A DNA stretch of 64,000 nucleotides from Amphimedon queenslandica (Eukaryota > Porifera > Demospongiae > Haplosclerida > Niphatidae). The position numbers and the translations under genes are program-made. A model generated the notes under the pieces. The model had not been told where the DNA came from. It was given only the letters and a program-made list of their open reading frames with translations, and made no database searches. Positions within the stretch are counted from its first letter, which is position 1, and every line of letters begins with the position of its first letter. The stretch covers positions 118,084 through 182,083 of the forward strand of contig NW_003546427.1 in the NCBI RefSeq assembly GCF_000090795.2, given 5' to 3'. Shown here one piece after another: positions 40,229 through 52,016 of this stretch.

Positions 40229-41905
40229 ACATTACTGAAGTGTTTTGTGGACTTTTTGCAACATAAAAAAAACTACCTGATAAATATGCTCACATGTATA
40301 TGTACCTGCTTCAACTTGCAGCCATTTTAAATTTTACACACAAGTACATATAGTTATATACAGCAATATGACCATTTTGTTTAGAGTGCTATCAACTTGC
40401 TATGTCCCTGCGTTGCCAAGGCCATTTCCAATTACTCTTTTGTGTATAATATGGGACGAAAATGAAAAATATAATAGTTAATTTGAGTTCATGTATGCAT
40501 TTAACAGTATTGACACTGTAATGATTGATGTTACTTTCGCTTAATTGTTATGGTGATACAAAATTTTCCAGCACTCTTAATGCTTATAAGTCTAGTTGGA
40601 ATAATTGCAATTAATCATACCCTTCTCACTTTTAATTGTGGGCCTAACTTGCAAGATTAGTGCAGTTGTATAGGTGTGAACCCTCAAAGATGGCTACCTT
40701 CACTATTGAGTTTAATGGAGGATAAGAAGTAAAGTTTTTACTGTCAAATGCACATGCCAGTATACGATTAATTATAAAAAATTAAGTTCCTCTGAATAAA
40801 ATTGTCAACTTGGTCGATGGGGTTGCCAAGGAAATAAATTTGTGATGTGGTTAACTTGTCGGCAGTAAATTTGACTTAGACTACATTTCAAATGTATATG
40901 TATCACCAACATTACCCACACTGTACTTGTAGCATGATCAATTCCCTGTATTAGTAATAAAATAAATTACTTAAGAAGACAATTAGTCTCAGGTAAATAT
41001 TCTTACTATTAGATTTAGAAACACTCAAAATTATTATGTTTACCAAAACTACAAGTACATGTAACATACTGCATATGCAATTATTATGCATGTATTGGTG
41101 TGTACGTGTTTGTTATTTTTGTGTTAAGATAAGACTAATTTTTTTATATAACTCATACTATATCCTCTGCTATTGCTGAAGTTCATTAACAAAAGAGCTA
41201 TGCTGTTTGTTCATTTTCTGGAAATTTACATTTATAAGGATTGAGGAATCAATGCGCTTTTTGCTGATCTACGTTATAGTTTAATTGTTACATTCACGAA
41301 TCATAACAATTGTAATCTGATTTCCTTTCATCTTCATTTTATTTAGGTGATATTCCAAGTATATAATCCCTACATTACTGGGAGCACTAATTGCTATTGC
41401 TGTCATTGTTATGATAGTCTTATTAGTGACTGAACTATAACTTTCTTATTGAAATATGTTATTGTCAATGCTTTTTTCTGTTTGTTTCTGTATGTTGTGG
41501 ATAGTACACATCAGTCTCGAGTATATGTCTTCATGTGTGAGATGTGATGATCTCTTCTAAACCATCTAACAGATGATGAAGAGGTTTGATTATAGTTTCA
41601 CACTTTTGAATTCAAAGTCACTGTTCTATTATTGCATTTTTATTCTAAAATGAGACATAGCAATACTTACCTGGATTAAAATCAAGACATGGTATTATAC
41701 TGTTTTTATACTTCTGTCTGGAAGTCATGATTCATCAGTGATGGATTAATTTTTCTGAATTTTTTATGCAGGATATTATAGGCTTTACCCATTGCGAATT
41801 GCGAAAAATGCTGTCATATTCCGATGAAAGAAGCTTTTCAAGCATTAGCACATAAAGGAATTAAAGGTTCTATTATTGACTAATGAAGTCATCTCAGCTA
41901 CACTT

Positions 41906-42011
41906 GCAAAGCAGTCAATTAACTGCTTTGTGAGTACAACTGAGAGGTTCAGCATGTTTGTGTCCTGGGTATGTGCTTTTCAATAAAGCACCCCAGGACA
42001 GGAACATGCTG
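41906..42011. repeat. Two adjacent small hairpins upstream of PLEKHD1
   Basis: Hairpin 1 (41906-41931) is GCAAAGCAGT, a 6 nt loop, ACTGCTTTGT. Hairpin 2 (41950-42011, 62 nt) pairs CAGCATGTT with AACATGCTG, TCCTGGG with CCCAGGA and GTGCTTT with AAAGCAC around a short loop, a pre-miRNA-like shape. Transcription is not shown. Confidence 0.5.
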
Positions 42012-42286
42012 GAAACCCTGGAGTAACTTTGCTGTAAGTGTGTCATCATGATTAGTTAGCAGGTAGCCATTTTAAGTGGAGAAGGGAGGTTACCTTTTCA
42101 CTTCCTGTGTAACCATAGTAATGCCTGTATTGTATTCTCATGGGAATAATGGTCTCAAATCATTTCAACTGCACCGCCTCCACGCCCATTCTGTCATAGT
42201 GAGCAGAGCTGAGGTAGAGGAGAAGAGACGGCTAGAAGAGTTTAGTGCTTTGAGCCTGAGGTGAAGAAACTGAAGATATTCTTAAA

Positions 42287-45200
42287 ATGGCTGGTAGTTC
42301 GCCAACTAGTAGTCCTCGTAATTCATTCGTATCTGAGTTTGGCAGCTTTGATATAGGAGATACAAAAGTACAAATGTCAGGAATTTTAGTTAAGAAACCA
42401 TTTGGTGGCAAGAAAGGCAAAAAAGGCAGCTGGCAGAAAAGGTATGTGAGATAATGGGGCATGCATCATTTATGATCTAAAGACTAAGCGAGTCTGACAT
42501 GTCAATTTTAATTTCATGCATGCAGGTTCTTCATTGCAAAAGACTGTTTTCTTCTTTATTATGCCGAGTCAGAGTGTCGAGCCTTCCAGAAAGACCACCA
42601 TTTCAACATTCATCCTAAGGTAAGTAAATACAGTACAGGCATCCTGACTCTTCCTGGGAAGAGCCTGGTGGAGAGTGATGTATGCCATCATTTTTTAGTT
42701 TTGATCAACCTGGCTAGTGGCTACGCGAGACTCTTTTTACATGTACATTTTCTATATACATGTTCAAATGCAGGGTAGTTTCACAAGCCAAACCTACCCC
42801 CTAAGCCGTGAAGGGTCTGGTTCAAGCAACAGTAGTAACTTGTGCTATGTGCAGAGATTTTTGTGCACCCACTGATTGCTCTTAGTCACTCAAAGAAGTC
42901 CTTGTACATTCCAGAATCTTGGTGTTGGCCTCTGTACAGTTTATGTGAGAGGCTCCTTGACAAAGTAACCTTCAGTAATGGCTCCATCGGCCATTCTTGT
43001 ATTACTTTGAATTAAATAAAGTGCACTATAGAAACAGTACTGGAAGTTACTGGAAGATAAAGACTTTTTTGAGGCTTTAAAGATTGCTTAAAGCACACAA
43101 TGTCAATTGTCATGTTATTGTGGGACTTTAGTAGGCGCACTGAAATCTTTGCACAAGAACAAGCTACAACTGCTGGTTGAACCAAATCCTTCCCCTACTT
43201 GCATGTAAGTGTTAGGTCTGGGTTGCGAGACTTTACAGGGTACATGTACTGCTTTGTTTTTAAGAAGTCAACAGTGAAAGGTGGATTTTTTATTCACATG
43301 TGTAGCTTAGTTTGAATTATTGAAACGTAACTGAGATTTTGTAATGTACATGTAATTTACCATTTTTGTTACTTCTGACAGTGATGAGAAAGACATTCAT
43401 TTCTCATAACAATATAAATTGTTCACAAGTAAAGGTGAAGAAATTGAATGGAAGGATGACACGTTCATATGTTTCCATTTGGTAATGTATACAAAAACAA
43501 ATAATTATGAAGGACAGTTTTGTTGCTACTTGAATAAATTCTTCTTGTCATGCTGTGCAAATGATTTTATACATGTATGTATTTTATTGAAAGTTTTGCT
43601 TGTGTAGTGCATGTTTATAACTGTACAGTAGTTGTAAAGTACATGTACATGTATAATTTTCTTTGGAACTGTAGTTGTTTCAGTGTTATGTGTTAGTGAA
43701 AGCTAGCCAATGTTCGCACCTATGTAAACAAATTTATTAAAATGGCTTGCCTTTAGATATTAGTTGCATAACAGCCATACTTTGAATGGCCCATTAATGG
43801 CTGATTTATGTTTGCTGTGAACAAGTTAACTCGATCGTGTTTGATATGACCTTCTCATTTTATTGAAAGTTAATGATGCATAGTTATATGTATATAGATG
43901 TATATGCTCAATTGACTCATTTGCACATATATTGTACACTGTTAGATGTTATTTTTGTTACTTGTACCTTTTATGAGTATTTGTGTGGTACTGTTAAATT
44001 TGATCCAGCGGAATATTAAAACTAGATTAAATAAATGTTAAAGTACCGAGTTGTTCATCTACTTCAATTTAATTCTCTTGTTTCAGGGTGTTATTCCACT
44101 TGGTAGCTGCAAGATTGAAGAATGTGTTGATGGATCTCAGAAGTTTGCAATTAGAATATCACATAGTCATTTCAAAGGAGAAATAGTAGTAGGGGCAGAA
44201 AGTCCAGAGGAATGTTCTTCATGGGTCAAAGTTCTCAAGGATTGTGCTAAAGTGTAAGAAGTACTCTTATCATGTGCATGTAATCATGTAAACATGTATT
44301 GTATCATGTATTGATAGTCGGCCAAAGGTTCTGTTATTTTGTTCCAATACAACATGTTTACATGTTAATGTGCATAATATGTATACATTCACAGTGAACA
44401 TATACATTGTACATGTACATGTACTATGTATTATACATGATAAATGTACAGTGCACATGTACATGTACATTATGTTATGTAGCACGTCTAGTTTCAATGC
44501 AGAAACAAATAACATTGAGGTTGTAACTGTAAGTCATATTTTTTGTTGTACATGTACATGTACTCTGCATGTACATGTATGTTGATGAAATCAAAGGTGC
44601 TGTTCGTAATTAGGTTAGAGCTATTGTCCTAAATACTTGTACTTTATACTTATTATGTGTATATACATGTACATTTATATTAAGTAGCTATAATTAGAAT
44701 ACATGTACATGCAGGACATGGAGGAATGCTCAGATAGGAGAAAGTGTAATTGAAAAATTAGAGGAAAAGGGCAAGGAAATGGCACAGGAGAGGCAAGAAA
44801 TGATTGGTAAGATTATTTTGTCCCTTCTTTGCATTTTAAAATGTACACATGCATGTACACTACATGTGTGACTTCATGTAGAATCTATTATAATTAGTTG
44901 AATGTTGATTGACAGCATTTTGGGGACTTCTTGATCAGAAACTTTAGCATTTACGTCTACATGTATAGATAATGCTGGCACATACACATACATGTACATG
45001 TACATGTACTGTACATATACATGTACAAGTACAAAGTGAATGGAAGTCTGACAAGGAAATGTAACACTAAGGGGGAATCCAACTTTGTTTGAAAATATTA
45101 CTCTAATTATAGTGTCTCATTTCCTGTGAACTTTATACCACTAGCTTTCACAATGTCAATTTTATTAATAATTAGATAAGCTCAAAGATGAGTCATCAAA

Positions 45201-48200
45201 ACTAGAGGAGCAGCAAGAGAAGCAAAGTGTAAGCTACATTTGTAGATGCTTCAGGCTATTAATTATTACTATACATTAATTTTTAGGAGTTAGAAAAATT
45301 AGCTGTGGAATTGGAAGGAGAGAAAAAAGCAATTGAAATGGCAGCCAAGAATTTGAGAGATGATAAAGACACAACTGAGCTGTAAGTTTGCTGTGTTTGT
45401 ATGTATACAGTTTAATTGTTGGATGCAAGAGTCGATCTTTTGTTTGGGTGATTGATAAAACTAATTCAGTCTGTTTTGTTTGTGAGTCACTGACATGTAT
45501 GGTGTACATGTAATTATTAAATAGGCTGGTTTTTGCACATTAATTTTTATATGCCTGTGGAAGATCTAATTCCTTCCCTCTAAATAGTCTGAGCCTAATG
45601 GCATGTCAGTAATGATTAGAATTGAATGCTTCATGAAAGCTCACAGTTGAATTGTAGTAAAATCTACTTTTAAGCTATTAGAGTCATTTTTCTGTTTTCT
45701 AAAAAATGAGTCCCTAGCAGCCAAAGTTAAAAATTACTTGTTCAGTATGTAACTTACATTTTTATGCTTAATTATGTGTATGCTTAATTATAGGGAGTTG
45801 AAGTCAACGCTAACTGCAATGAAAGAGATTGAAGCGGAAAAAAGTGTGCTGTATAAGCAAACCAAGACACTGCAGTCAAATTTGCAGGTATGACTGATTC
45901 CATGTGACGAGAGTATGAATATACAGGGCTCCTTGTTATTATCAGATGTTGTTTGTCTCTTGTCAGTCTTTTCTAACTTTTGTTACATGTAAATGTACTT
46001 TACATGCAAATCTCACTTTCATCTCAAGCGGAAGAACTCGTTTAGATCCTTCCTGGGTATTTAGAGGCTCTAGAATTTGTGCAAACTTTCCTTTTTGCAA
46101 CTATGCCATTTTTTAAATAAGTTGCTGCACTGCATAAGCAAGCTGTTTTTACTTTACCCTAGCTTGTTTTGGTTGATGCTACAGTGTAAATCTGGAACTT
46201 AGTGTTTTTTCTTAGCTACTGATTAAGATGCTGCAGACAAATATACATGTACATGTACATTGTACATGAAGCAGAATGTTTGTGGTAGCAAAGTGTGGTA
46301 GTTGTGACAAATGAAAAGAATGATGAGTTTCAAGTGATATTCTGAATGTGATGTAGCATACTTACATTGATTTATCATATGGTACATGGTACATGTAGCA
46401 GTGCCTTTAAATATATGTGGGTGGAAAAACCTGTAAGAACTTTCCAAAGTACATGTACTGTACATGTACCAGTCTTCATATACATGCCGGTACATGTACA
46501 TTGTACTTGTAAAGACTTAAAGCTGGTACAGATTTTCAGAAGAAGTCATTGGGCAACTACATGCATACATGAAATTTTTATTCACTCTTGCATGTATACC
46601 CTAATGGATTATTAATTTTCATTTGTAAGTACAAGTTTTCTGTTATGTTATTTTTGTAGTCAGTATCACAAGAACAAGAAAAAACTGCTGCTCAATTAGC
46701 TGAACAAATGGAAGAATCAAAGAGGCTTGATGCTGAAAAAAAGCGTTTAGAAGAAGAAACGAATATGCTTCAAGCTGATCTTGAAGTAAGCTTTGAAAAT
46801 GGCACACAGTGCCATCAAAAAATTTCAGGCATAGCAGCATTTTAAAAGCATGCCATAAAATTTTGCACTCTTGTTTTAATTAGTCTGTATCACAAGAGAA
46901 AGAAAGAACTGAGGCTCAATTAGCTAAGCAAGTGGAAGAAACAAAAATACTTGATACTGAAAAAAAGCGTTTAGAAGAGGAAACAAAGTTGCTTCAATCT
47001 GATCTTGAAGTAAATTTTCTTACATACATGTACAATGTTTAACACTTTCATGTATTGTTTTACTTGGATAGTCTCTTGCAAAACTAAAGGAAATGGCTGC
47101 AATGCAATTAGCTGAGCAAGAAAAACTATCAAAGCAGTTTCAGGAAGAGAAGAAACTTTTGGAAGATGCTACTAACAACCTAAAAACTGAGTTACAGGTG
47201 TGTAGTACTTTAGAATGAGCATACTGTATTGCATACTGGTTGTATAATTGTTGCTTATTTTTTTGGGGCACAGTATACTTTATATGTAGTACACATGGAT
47301 GTACATGTACATGTATGTACATGTATATGTACTTCTTTTCTTAGAGAGGGTATGAATTGCAACATATACATATGTACATGTACATGTACATGTAGATGTG
47401 CATTAATTTTAACATTTAAGTGTATGTACATGTAGATTTAAAAACACTAATTAAACCAGTCCCTAATAATAGTTATAATGTACTGGTACTTGTGTCTTGT
47501 GTAAACAAGTACAAAAGATAGGCAAGATCTGTAACAAGGTATTAAGGTAGCAATAGATAGGGTGAGCCTATAAAGTGTTTTGCTCTTTAATGGACGGATT
47601 GGGCTTCTTCAGTAGCGTTATGCTATTAATTGGAATTTGAGTATTAATTTTCTTCCTATTTTCACTAAAAAAATTTGGCTATGTCAGGGTCCCCTTAAAA
47701 ATGCAAAAATTAAAAAGTGCAATTGATACCCACACTAAGGTAATACATGTATTTTATTGTCAATCTTAGGTACTTGAAAATCACAAGAAAATTTTGGAAA
47801 ATGAAAAACTGACTACAGAAGAGAGGTACAGTTGTACATATGGGAGCTACTGTATTGTTATATACCATGATTAATGGTTAAATTTAAGTAAATATGTAGT
47901 TTATGAAATTTAAATGTACATGTACATACATGTATATGTGTATAAATTCTTTAATTTTAAAATCTTATACAGATTTAGACTTTTCTCTTAATGTTGTTTT
48001 TACATTTACATGTACAGCTTGTATTCTTGTGGGCTTAAATTTTGTGAATTGATCTAAATGATTGTGTGAATCATTATTCAACCATATATTTTTCCACACA
48101 CAAATTCACCACATAATTACTTAATATTGGTCATTGGCTGTTTGTTAAGAAATTACCAATATGAAACTGTCATTCTGTTTGCGTGCTCAATAATTCGATG

Positions 48201-49676
48201 GTACAGAATAAAAAATTTCCAATATATAATCTTGTAATCCAAATATTACTTTTGCGAATGAAACCATCTTGAGCATAATGGTATTATTACAAATTGTGAC
48301 AAATCACTATGATGTTGTGCTTTAAATCAGTGTTGTATAGTATAAATGAAAAAGTTATTTTGGTAAAGGTACATGTACATGTACATGTAATTAGCATTAT
48401 GGAAAAAGTAGCACGAAATAACCACTTGTCATATCTATGTCTCCATGAGTTTGTTTAAAACAGGTAAACCCCTTCTACATGTATGTTCATGAATTATACC
48501 AAAGACAGAGGAGGTTGGTCATGCATCATGTGATGGAGGATTCTCTTTCTTGCCACTATAGCAGCAGTTATCTCACTAATAATACCTGCAATTGACTCAA
48601 AAACTTCAATGCATCATCCAGTTAAAAGATTAAGTCTGCATACACTTTGTAAACAAACAATAAGAGCAAAAGTAAGATCTAAACTTATTTCAAAAATGCA
48701 GTATCTTTGCCTTTGTTAGAAAAGTGTAGTTTAGCTATCTGAGACAGGGGACAAGCTTTTACAATCTTTAGCTGACTATGCTGCAGGAATCTTATTTATT
48801 AGTCTTTTAACTGGATGCATTTGAAGTTTTTGAGTCAATTGCAAGTATTATTAGTAAGATAACTGCTGCTAAAGTGAAAAGAGAGAGAACTAGAATAGAT
48901 AGAGGAAGTGGCATCATCACATGACGCATGACCAACCTCCTCTGCATCATAAAATGATATACAGCAAGGGGCATGACTGAGGCTGAGTTAATTGACTATG
49001 AAATAGTTTTTGTGGACTGAAACTTTATATTGAGTTTAAATGTGCTAATGCAGAAAGCAAGCTGTAATAGAGAATATGCTTCATATTGCTCCAAATCCCT
49101 TTTTTGAACTGCTTAATAGCAGCAATCATTCTTTCCTTGAACCAACTTTTGTAGCTTGAAAAGGTGGATACCAGCGAAAAGAATCAGTTTTAGTTTTTCT
49201 TCATCCATCTTCCATTGAATTTTGCTGTCCAAAAATGGTGGCCAATTATTACCCGTAGGTGGATACCAAAAAAGTAATGATACGGTATAGCTTGAAATTT
49301 TCGTGGGTCGATATTTTTGTAGTTTGCTCCTAGTGGGGCAATTCGTGGTTTAATTTTCGTGGTTGACAGTTTACATAGCCTGTTAAGGTGGGTTCAGAAT
49401 ATTTGCGTTGCGACCAGAAGTGCTGTATAACGCAATGGGTAAATGCAAGAATAGAACTCTGCTCTATTCTTGCGTTTATCATCGCGTTATAAGGCACTTC
49501 CGGTCGCAATGCAAATATTGTGAACCCAGCTTAAGGGGATGGCACTTCAATGATTTCCTGGGTTTAAATTTTGTGGGAAGCCTCTGAACCACGAAATTTA
49601 CATTCCACGGAAATTTCAAGCTATACGGTACTATACTCTTTCCAGGTTGACTTCAGGACAAAAAGAACTTGAATAA
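42287..49676 (+). CDS. PLEKHD1: PLEKHD1-like PH-domain and coiled-coil protein
   Basis: Twelve exons: 42287-42441, 42526-42619, 44087-44253, 44715-44806, 45176-45228, 45287-45381, 45794-45887, 46660-46785, 46884-47009, 47072-47197, 47770-47825 and 49646-49676, giving 404 residues (human about 506). A PH domain (about 28-140) has SGILVKKPFG, FFIAKDCFLLYYAESE, FNIHPKGVIPLGSC and SSWVKVLKDCAKV, followed by the family block TWRNAQIGESVIEKLE and a long coiled coil. Exons 8, 9 and 10 are each exactly 126 nt and encode three related 42-residue units. The last exon adds only RLTSGQKELE. It is placed by phase and a good acceptor just beyond a MITE, so the human C-terminal region is absent or was missed. 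Role: unknown; PH domains commonly bind membrane lipids. Confidence 0.85.
42779..43229. mobile_element. MITE in PLEKHD1 intron 2
   Basis: Divergent inverted ends: CAAGCCAAACCTACCCC and TGGTTCAAGCAACAGTAGTA on the left match, reverse complemented, CAACCCAGACCTAAC and TGGTTCAACCAGCAGTTGTA on the right, then CTTGTGC on both sides. No coding region. Confidence 0.55.
44989..45028. repeat. TACATG hexamer cluster
   Basis: One of the denser examples of the ACATGTACATGT repeat, in PLEKHD1 intron 4. Similar clusters occur at 1255-1272, 1561-1610, 2652-2672, 47298-47332 and 47370-47395 and in most introns of the window. Confidence 0.85.
48506..48944. mobile_element. MITE with CAGAGGAGGTTGGTCATGC ends in PLEKHD1 intron 11
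   Basis: The ends CAGAGGAGGTTGGTCATGC and GCATGACCAACCTCCTCTG are perfect 19 bp inverted repeats. Inner arms continue (GCAGTTATCTCACTAATAAT with its mirror ATTATTAGTAAGATAACTGC). A diverged relative is at about 55482-56047. Confidence 0.85.
49281..49630. mobile_element. TACCGTA-family MITE (GCTTGAAATTT subtype) with an inserted second MITE
   Basis: Outer ends TACGGTATAGCTTGAAATTT and AAATTTCAAGCTATACGGTA. Inside, a separate 152 bp palindrome (49383-49534, ends TTAAGGTGGGTTCA and TGAACCCAGCTTAA) splits it. The right end is 15 bp from the last exon of PLEKHD1. Confidence 0.8.
49383..49534. mobile_element. Palindromic MITE nested in the 49281-49630 element
   Basis: Arms ATTTGCGTTGCGACCAGAAG and CTTCCGGTCGCAATGCAAAT, with a GCAAGAATAGA/TCTATTCTTGC centre, form a nearly complete fold-back. 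Ends TTAAGGTGGGTTCA / TGAACCCAGCTTAA. Confidence 0.75.
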
Positions 49677-51753
49677 CTCAGGCAGCACAGTTGCAAACTT
49701 AAAGATTTTGTTGCAGCACAGTTATTTCACTGATGCACCTTGGCTTATATAATATGAAGTAAAATAGAAGAAGGACACTTGGGAAACCAAGATTATACCA
49801 AACATCAATGGTTTGCCACTCGTTATCAGTTTATTTAGCAGCCACATAACACTGAACCTGTCCTCCATTTTGCTATTTCCAGGAGAGACCACACCTTCAT
49901 TATTATAGTGGGCGTTACTTTTAAAATGGTGACTGTACGTGCTAAAGCGCGAAAAAAGGATAGAGACTGACTAGCCATGCTTAGGAAATCATTCTGAATG
50001 TTTATAACTATTATTCATTATGTGTCCAAAAAATCTGAAGCAAAAGAAGCTTCTTACTGTCTTTTTATAAATTCTGCTTACATGTATGATGGAGAATTTT
50101 TGTGGCTTCTCGGACCACTTAGCACCTACTTTTGATCCACTTAACATCTGAGCTCTATAATAACCACAATCATGCATAAATAATAAGATCTGAACTCAAC
50201 ATGGACAGACTATAGGCAAGAGTAGGTGATAGTTAGAGAGAGTGTTGAACTGCACTATGCTAGCTGGAATATGACCGCGGGTGCGTAGAACTTTTTTGCA
50301 CATCTTTGGGCATTTCCGCATACTGGGTGTTGCTGAGTATGAAGAAATGGCTGCCTAGTTTGCTCAACAAGGTTTATATACTGGCTGTTTTGGAGTCTCT
50401 GCTGTAGCTGTACTGCATAACAGGCTTCAGCAGCATTGTAAAGTGTACTAGTATGATGTCTAAAGCTTCTTCAAGTGTTCTCCACTGTTTCTTATGCAAA
50501 CTTCTACATGCCCTCATAAAAATTCTTAGCAAGATCATGCCTGATTTTTAATGTAAGATCTTAGTCAAGATATTTAAAGCCTTATAAGATTTTGGAACAA
50601 TGATTTTGCAGGATCTATAGTGATCATATGCTGATCTTAATTCAAGATCTTAAATGATTCATCCATGATCTTATTTCATGATCATCCATGATTTTGGAAC
50701 AAAGATCTTTCATGATACCTTACATAATCCCCAACGTTCACATAATAATCTTATTCAAGATCTTGAAAGATCTTATTTTAAGATAATCCATGATTTTGGA
50801 ACAAAGATCTTTCATCGTACCTACATACCTTACATAATCCCCAATGATCATATAATAATCTTATTTAAGATCTTTAAAGATCTTATTTTAAAATATCCAT
50901 GATTTTGGAACAAAGATCTCACATTTTTCTTAAATGAAATGATCAATTATGATGTTGCAAAATTACACAAGATGCTTGATTTTACAAAAAAACTTATGAA
51001 TGAAAATTGATAAGTTTAAAAATTTAGTAAGATCTGCATGAATGTATAAATAAAAATGTATGATGTTTATTGACTTTCATTAGATTTGAAATTTGCTTTC
51101 TTTATATACCGTATTTCCAGAAAAGGCTATCGTGGGTTGTCCTTTATTTCCTGTGATGTCATGTGTCTTGCAAGATATTTCAATATCATGCATGACTCAA
51201 GATGCTGTTGAAATACGAGACACCTACGGTGCGTGGCCTTGCCCCTATAGCTGTTTAATTATCAAAATTAAAAGAACTTTAACATGCAAATTGCATATAT
51301 TAATAAAACAAGTGTACTCCTGAAGAATAGCAGCTAGCTTGTATAGATCTACCAGACTACCTGCAGAAGTAGCAGCATGCAAGCTAATCCAGCTACTACC
51401 AAATTGGAGGTGTGGCATGACATCATCAACTATTAATTAATTATTTGAGCACAAAAAGTGCAAGATCATGAACTCATGCATGATTCGCAATCATAAAAGA
51501 TCTTACAATCCTACAAGATCTCAATATGATGCAAGATTTTTAATTTACATGATCTTGCATTCTTACAAACAATACAAGATCTTCATTCATACATGACCTT
51601 GATCTCATGAAAGATCTTGCAATAGCCAACATTATTTAAGATCTTTAATTCACACATGATATTGTAATCTTACAAGGTCTTGACATAATGTGAGATTTTT
51701 AACTTACATTTGATCTTGCAATCATAAAAGATCTTGTAAAAATCTTATGAACA

Positions 51754-52016
51754 TACCGTATTTCCTTAAATAGAAGCCGCATTCGAATAAACGCCAGGGT
51801 AGCAATACAATTTAAGTATAAATATGCAATTCAGATCTGAGGGTGACTCAGTAGTCTAGTGGATAATGCTTGAAGTTGCAGAAGTCAAAAGCATGAGGTG
51901 ACGGGTGCAAATCCTGCTCTGGGCCCAAGTTTTTATTATTTTTTATATATTTTTTGGAGGTCCAAATATCATTTTAGGAAATAGATGCCTGGGCTTTTTT
52001 TAAAGGAAATACGGTA
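51754..52016. mobile_element. TACCGTATTTCC-type MITE carrying a tRNA-like sequence
   Basis: Ends TACCGTATTTCCTTAAA and TTTAAAGGAAATACGGTA, 263 bp. It is the third level of the nest: inside the GATCTT element, itself inside an AGAGTAG MITE. Confidence 0.8.
51841..51923 (+). tRNA. tRNA-derived sequence (probably a pseudogene) inside a MITE
   Basis: Box A-like TAGTCTAGTGG (51852-51862) and box B-like GGTGCAAATCC (51904-51914, consensus GGTTCRANYCC) are spaced as in a tRNA gene. A T-arm of 4-5 bp (CGGG with CCTG) can form. The acceptor stem does not pair well and no anticodon could be assigned, so a functional tRNA is doubtful; SINE-type or captured tRNA is more likely. Confidence 0.4.

Larger units (their letters stand above)
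37123..41440 (+). pseudogene. Possible membrane-protein gene, broken or mis-modelled
   Basis: Not recognised. Four exon-like blocks lie in order on the plus strand: A 37123-37388 (donor AA|GTGAGT, contains YYVNRYRGEEISYSWSC), B 37954-38047 (QGKYTALTVTGSLLHDFHDL, phase compatible with A), C 39297-39406 (begins ITVTDLNVEWSIK, continues one frame over as CEDGHYVLVEDIVYVFC) and D up to 41440 (IIPTLLGALIAIAVIVMIVL, a membrane segment, then stop). C needs a one-base frameshift in an AAAA run, and D cannot be joined in phase. Either the gene is decaying, the assembly has an indel, or an exon sits in the 457 bp gap that follows C. A C-terminally anchored or type I membrane protein is only inferred. 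Confidence 0.35.
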
